Assembly: GCA_964019415.1 (NCBI GenBank)
Contig: OZ025881.1
Span: 2,855,780-2,919,779 of the forward strand
Source: Ianthella basta
Lineage: Eukaryota; Porifera; Demospongiae; Verongiida; Ianthellidae
Direction of reading: 5' to 3'
Length of the DNA stretch: 64,000 nucleotides
In this document: piece after piece, positions 58,825 through 64,000 of the stretch
How the letters are laid out: the number at the start of each line of letters is the position of its first letter
Numbering within the stretch: the stretch's first letter is position 1
Notes under the pieces: generated by a model
Seen by the model: the letters and a program-made list of their open reading frames with translations, nothing else
Told to the model about the DNA's origin: nothing
The model's database searches: none
Program-made: the position numbers and the translations under genes

Positions 58825-60851
58825 ATTACTCCATGTTCCCTTGTCTGCGTGCATGCATACAACAGAACTGTATTGTTGTGTTGTTGTACACTATTCACAG
58901 TGCTACTCTCCATCCAGGTGTTTAATTTATTGTGAGAATGATGGCTGTCTAATTCTCCACATGCTGACAGCTCATCCCCTAGCTGACAGTCTAGGTAGAG
59001 TACTGCTCCACTGGCACAAAACAAGAGGAATGTATTAAAACAGCTATAGCCTGCATGCTTGTACACGCAAGTGCATGGATGAAGGAGGAATCTGCTTCTT
59101 GTATTATGCTCTTTGCACTGTTACGAGGCTTCTGCCTTTGAAGAACTGATCATGTGTAGATTGTATGCTGATATCGAAGAGAGGGAAGTTCAGGCAATGG
59201 CAAGGAAGCGAGAGTCTGCTGACTACAGAGAGAAAGAGGCCCCAGCTAATGCCACTAAGCTCTGCATTCACTAGTATTATATATACTACTTTTGTGGCAA
59301 TTACACACTCAGTGGTACATGTACGTACATGCATGCATGTACCACGGTACCTGAATAATATTATGTAATGAGGTTGTATATGTATGAGCTCCACTTCTGG
59401 TGGTTGAGGTCCTCCTGATCTAGTACATGTACAGTACACAGGAGTACAAGCCTCTCACTGACAGTGCTGTATGGCAGGCACAGTGAGCAGTATGGAAGTG
59501 TAGCATTGTATGACACATTCTACTGTGGAGTATGATGATATGCTCTTTGTGTAGTCCAAACAGAGATGTTTAACATCCATGCATGCATAGGCAGGAGGGG
59601 AAGGTCATACACACACACACGTGCACATACGCCTGCACACACACAGCACGGATCCAGAGTTGAACGTACACTTTGTTAACTCAATGCGCCTAAAGGGCAG
59701 ACATTTCATGCAGCAGCCAATTCTCTTGCTTGTCTTGCTGCATAGGCAGCAGAACCTATAGGGTTGAGGGGCTGAAGCCCTCCCAATGCTTTAGAGCCTG
59801 GTATGAGCCCCCAAACAACTTAGAAAGTCCCAATGCATGCCCGCATGCAGCTACGAGACTGGGGGGTCTTCTGCTCTCAAAGTGGAACTCACCACATAGA
59901 TTAACATGTAGCACAATTCCAGTATCCACAAGGAGGATGTTCAGCTTGTGCTCTCTAGCAGCTAAGCTGGTCATTTCAAGCTTAACAGGGTTTTGAGTGG
60001 CACTGTCCATTGTAAGACTACTGTATAGCTAAAAAGTTATAGGAGTTGGTTTTTAGGTGGAACTCCTAGGCAAGTGGGGGGGATTATTTTGTACCCCCCA
60101 AACCTCCCCTGCGTACAGGCCTGCAATGTGCTGAAACCCTGTTCTGTTGGTTGAATGAATTCATACTATCCTAACATAATACAGATGGCAAGCACACTAG
60201 CTGGATCAGTTACCTGTCACTATATACGTAACATTTCTAAATTCTTTACTTTCCAGGTGACACAATCAACATTGGGTTATGTACAGCCTCGGGCCCCAAA
60301 GCCTGTAAGCTACCTCCATCTACGCTTGGCATGGGCAAATCCATGTTAGTCAAAAGAATTGGCTGCAGACTTCTTGACAAATGTAGACATAACTGTCTTG
60401 GTTCTAAAACCTAAACATTTCTGGGTATTTGATGAACAGTGGGCAAGCTTCTCCAGTAACCTTGTTATACCTAGCTAGTCACTGGAGCAGTTAGGTACCA
60501 TAATTATAATATGTATTACTATGGTATTCAGTGTGCATGTAGCTAAGCAAGATTAATGTGCATCGTGAATTGACAGAACGTCACCTAAGGGATCGGCATA
60601 CAATATCTTTGATAAAATTATGTTTCACTGTATGCAGCTAGCTATGCCCAGTACACACGGTACCATCACGGCACACATATATAGCAACCACAGCATCCAG
60701 AAAGTGGTGTGTGACGGAAGGTATATACAGTCAGACACTAGCTTTTATACACAACGGTTAGTAACAGTAATGCGAATTATTGCACATACAGTACACTGTA
60801 CTTACTGTATTTATGATACGCGCGCCGTTGCTGAAAGCATAGCTACTAAAA
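58825..60851. other. Spacer F-G
   Basis: Shorter version of spacer E-F, without its three extra blocks. It includes the conserved sequence just upstream of copy G (ACGGTTAGTAACAGTAATGCG, split by one variant from copy F, and TTTATGATACGCGCG), the likely promoter of copy G. No gene recognised. Confidence 0.55.
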
Positions 60852-61447
<596 letters not shown>

Positions 61448-61552
61448 ACATGCATAGGTCTATCGTTTGTACTTATGTCTTGCACACTACTGCCTGTGTG
61501 TTGTGCTGTGTTCTATGTACTAGCTTGAAGGGCACACAGCATATCACAATTA

Positions 61553-62188
61553 TGCTGTAAAGGCCTGAGTGGCTAGGCAGATTCATGTTGATATTTCTAA
61601 AAGACACTAGCCAAAGGGGATCCGATATCAGACATTTCGGCAGCACTACGGCTGCCTTCATTAGTGATTATAATGACACTTACAAGCAGGTGTATAAATA
61701 GGGGGGTGGTCACGTGAGGCATTGGTGTTTACAGGAATAAGCATACATCATGCAATTTCTCTAACCGGAACAGGGGTTAAAATAATAAGCGAAAATGAAA
61801 TAACACTAATAACAGATGGGCGGTTACATAAATCAATCTAGAAGGGTTGCATAGAGCCCTGGCATTGGGGCCCCTCTCTCTGTTGAGAGGGGCTTGCTGG
61901 TGTTGAATGTGCCAGGACTCTAGCAAGCACCAGGTCTGGGTGTGCGGATGGTAGTCAATCACCGATGCCTTTGACAGGTCAACCTGGTGGCCAACTGTAA
62001 ACACATGCTCAGCAACAGCCGAAGCATGATGTATGCTTATTCCTGTAAACACCAATGCCTCACGTGACCACCCCCTATTTATACACCTCCTTGTAAGTGT
62101 CATTATAATCACTGATGAAGGCAGCCGTAGTGCTGCCGAAACGTCTGATATCTGATCCCTTTTGGCTAGTGTCTTTTAGAAATATCAA
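61553..62188 (-). mobile_element. Truncated Penelope-like retroelement
   Basis: Flanked by the 13-mer CATATCACAATTA (61540-61552, 62189-62201); copy F has the near-empty site. Inverted arms of about 166 bp (61588-61754, 62025-62190). On the minus strand (62112-61777) it reads AVAEHVFTVGHQVDLSKASV and LLESWHIQHQQAPLNRERG, the C-terminal part of the GIY-YIG endonuclease of Penelope-like elements. The right arm carries a hammerhead-like core (62112-62145). The element is 5'-truncated; no reverse transcriptase remains. Confidence 0.85.
62112..62145 (+). ncRNA. Hammerhead ribozyme-like hairpin in Penelope arm
   Basis: CTGATGA (62112-62118), then a perfect 6-bp stem GGCAGC/GCTGCC with loop CGTAGT (62120-62137), then GAAA (62138-62141) and CGTC. 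These are the two conserved core segments of the hammerhead in correct order around stem II. A stem III in cis is not evident. The inverse copy in the left arm has a mutated core (CTAATGA, GAAAT). Confidence 0.5.
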
Positions 62189-62285
62189 CATATCACAATT
62201 ACGTATGTATCGGATGTATCTCACTAGAGGGTTAGGTCTAGCCTGCATGGACCTTATAAGCCATTTGTCATGAGGTGCCTCACTC

Positions 62286-62485
62286 NNNNNNNNNNNNNNN
62301 NNNNNNNNNNNNNNNNNNNNNNNNNNNNNNNNNNNNNNNNNNNNNNNNNNNNNNNNNNNNNNNNNNNNNNNNNNNNNNNNNNNNNNNNNNNNNNNNNNNN
62401 NNNNNNNNNNNNNNNNNNNNNNNNNNNNNNNNNNNNNNNNNNNNNNNNNNNNNNNNNNNNNNNNNNNNNNNNNNNNNNNNNNNNN
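62286..62485. other. Assembly gap (200 N)
   Basis: Exactly 200 undetermined bases, a round number suggesting an arbitrary gap size. It lies inside intron 2 of copy G. Confidence 0.98.
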
Positions 62486-63550
62486 CAAGCATTGCTATGG
62501 AGGGTGTGGTGCTTGATTGGCTGCATGTACATTCAAATCAGCATCTTGCAGTGACTACAACAGACTTGCAGTCTCAAGATGTGTTGGAGCTTGTTGCTCG
62601 TGGCATGAATGGGCAGTCTAGACAGAAGCAGTATCCAGCTGCAGGGTCATGAATGCATGACATAGTCACACAGGTCCACATGTAGTGATTATTGCCCTCC
62701 TACATGCCAGTACTCTGAACCTGCTATGCATCTCTGGCTATAGACACAATGTCTACGCACGCACAATGCAGCGTGTTGAGCGTTCTTCATGCCTGCACAT
62801 GTACACATGTACACAAAACGTCCTACTTTTTCTGATAATATGCATTTCTAAGGTCAACCCTGATGAAGCCCAAGCAGTCTATGAATCATGCAATACTATC
62901 GCATCTATACTGCACAGATCACATGGCACCACATGGCACTGCTTCATCCTGCAGTTATATATACAATTACATGTGCTATTCCACATTAATGTGGCTTAAA
63001 GCACCCTACATGTGCAGAAATTTATATTTCACATGATGTCAGTAGCTGATAAGTGAATCATTATAAGGTTTAGTGTATAGCTGTCATCAGATTGATATGT
63101 GGTCCTGTGATATTCAGATAACATTATTTTGGCAGGAACAGGAGCAGTGAGGAAGACTGCGCAGGCTGCTTGATTTCAACTGGTCACCAAATCCTATGAC
63201 AGTGTATGCCATACCAAGATTAGATCTAAACTAAATATATAGCTATATAAAGCAGCTCCAGCCCCCATGGCAAAATATATAACAGAGTGTCTTGCCGTTT
63301 TAATTATAAAAATACTGTACTCAGTTTCCAAAAAATGAAGTTTAGCACCATATCTCTAGTGATTAGCATTGTACTAAATTTGCAACGCTTCAAACACATA
63401 CTGCATATGCATGCATGAGCATCTTTAAACCACCCTAAACTGTTGGCTAGTGCATACAAAACAAGTGTCTGTTGTATTTCGCATATTATATACTGTCCAG
63501 AGCTACTATGAATATGAGGACACTGCAGCTAATCTTCTTTCTCATTCTGC
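62486..63550. other. Region right of the gap, no gene recognised
   Basis: A plus-strand frame enters from the gap and runs to TGA at 62650-62652 (reads MEGVVLDWLHVHSNQHLAV). It could be the last exon of a gene hidden in the gap, but I do not recognise it. The rest is AT-rich with no supported feature. Confidence 0.35.
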
Positions 63551-63722
63551 TCAGTCTGTAGTTGGCTGCACAGAGCTTGCCTCTCCTGTACCACTGGTAG
63601 TGGCCTCTCCTGTCTGCTGTTCTGTCTCACTAGGTCCATACTCCCTCCAAATGTCAGGAGAGATGTAGTCCTTGAGCAGGTTACAGCTGATCTCCCATAG
63701 CTGCTCCTGGTGGATCTGGTTC
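63551..63722 (-). CDS. Last exon of an unidentified gene, possibly short-chain dehydrogenase/reductase
   Basis: The minus strand after the acceptor (gccacag|GAACC at 63722) reads NQIHQEQLWEISCNLLKDYI to stop TGA at 63553-63551, ending in a Thr/Ser/Gly-rich tail (TGEATTSGTGEASS). The LWEISCNLL segment resembles the C-terminal helix of retinol-dehydrogenase-type SDR proteins (typically LWEVSC.LL), but a single exon is weak evidence. The remaining exons lie beyond the right edge. Confidence 0.4.
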
Positions 63723-64000
63723 CTGTGGCACACAGGGACAAGACAGGAAAGTCAAATATATTGTACAGCTACTGGGTGGGCTACTGCAATACATAGATGC
63801 CGAAGGTTACATTTATAATTTAATACAATGTCATACAAGTACACCTTTATAACAATGCCATGGTACTTAAGTGCACAGTAATAGCTATAATTACATGGGT
63901 CAACTGCATAGCATCACTTTAAAGTGATCACAAACAGGTGCAATTGTTAGGGTACACTTCTTTCTAGATGCAACAAGTACACTGCATGTAAATGTATATC
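63723..64000. other. Presumed intron of the right-edge gene
   Basis: AT-rich sequence upstream (minus strand) of the exon at 63722-63551. No further exon seen. Confidence 0.4.

Overview
The window is animal nuclear DNA. It has intron-rich genes with GT..AG introns, abundant CA/GT microsatellites and minisatellites, short inverted-repeat transposons, a PIF/Harbinger transposon and a Penelope-like retroelement. The protein repertoire (a GARRE1-like protein, paraplegin, cytochrome b5, tyrosine aminotransferase) fits an early-branching invertebrate such as a sponge. The exact lineage is an inference and was not tested.

Layout, left to right. A GARRE1/KIAA0355-like gene (minus strand) occupies 1-7493 and runs off the left edge. 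Two tandem minus-strand tyrosine aminotransferase-like genes follow (copy A 7854-12284, copy B 13710-19382). A fragment of the GARRE1 first exon was carried along in the duplication (13193-13309). A three-exon minus-strand gene of unknown function (19998-22245) starts 85 bp head-to-head from SPG7/paraplegin (22331-30635, plus, 15 exons, 740 codons). A small cytochrome b5 gene (32878-33357, minus) follows. Then comes a second aminotransferase array on the plus strand: C 35435-39477, D 40454-47716, E 49003-52516, F 55842-58824 and G from 60852, which is cut by an assembly gap at 62286-62485. The right edge holds the last exon of an unidentified minus-strand gene, possibly a short-chain dehydrogenase.

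Six aminotransferase copies (A-F) are complete on paper. Each has seven exons with the same phases, and exons 2-7 have the same lengths in every copy (68, 159, 345, 132, 183 and 108 nt); only exon 1 varies. All keep the PLP lysine motif, yet all seven copies replace the conserved N-terminal PLP-contact tyrosine by lysine. The copies are mosaics: exon 4 to exon 6 (with intron 4) is nearly identical across the whole cluster, while exons 1, 3 and 7 fall into two divergent classes. This pattern points to gene conversion.

Many copy-specific insertions can be dated against their paralogues and show clean target-site duplications. They include a Harbinger element nested in a TA-flanked element, a 450-bp MITE, a Penelope fragment with a hammerhead-ribozyme-like hairpin, and two roughly 400-bp elements with 12-13 bp duplications. 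The most interesting signals are the expanded mosaic aminotransferase family with its shared active-site change and the recurring hammerhead-like hairpins.
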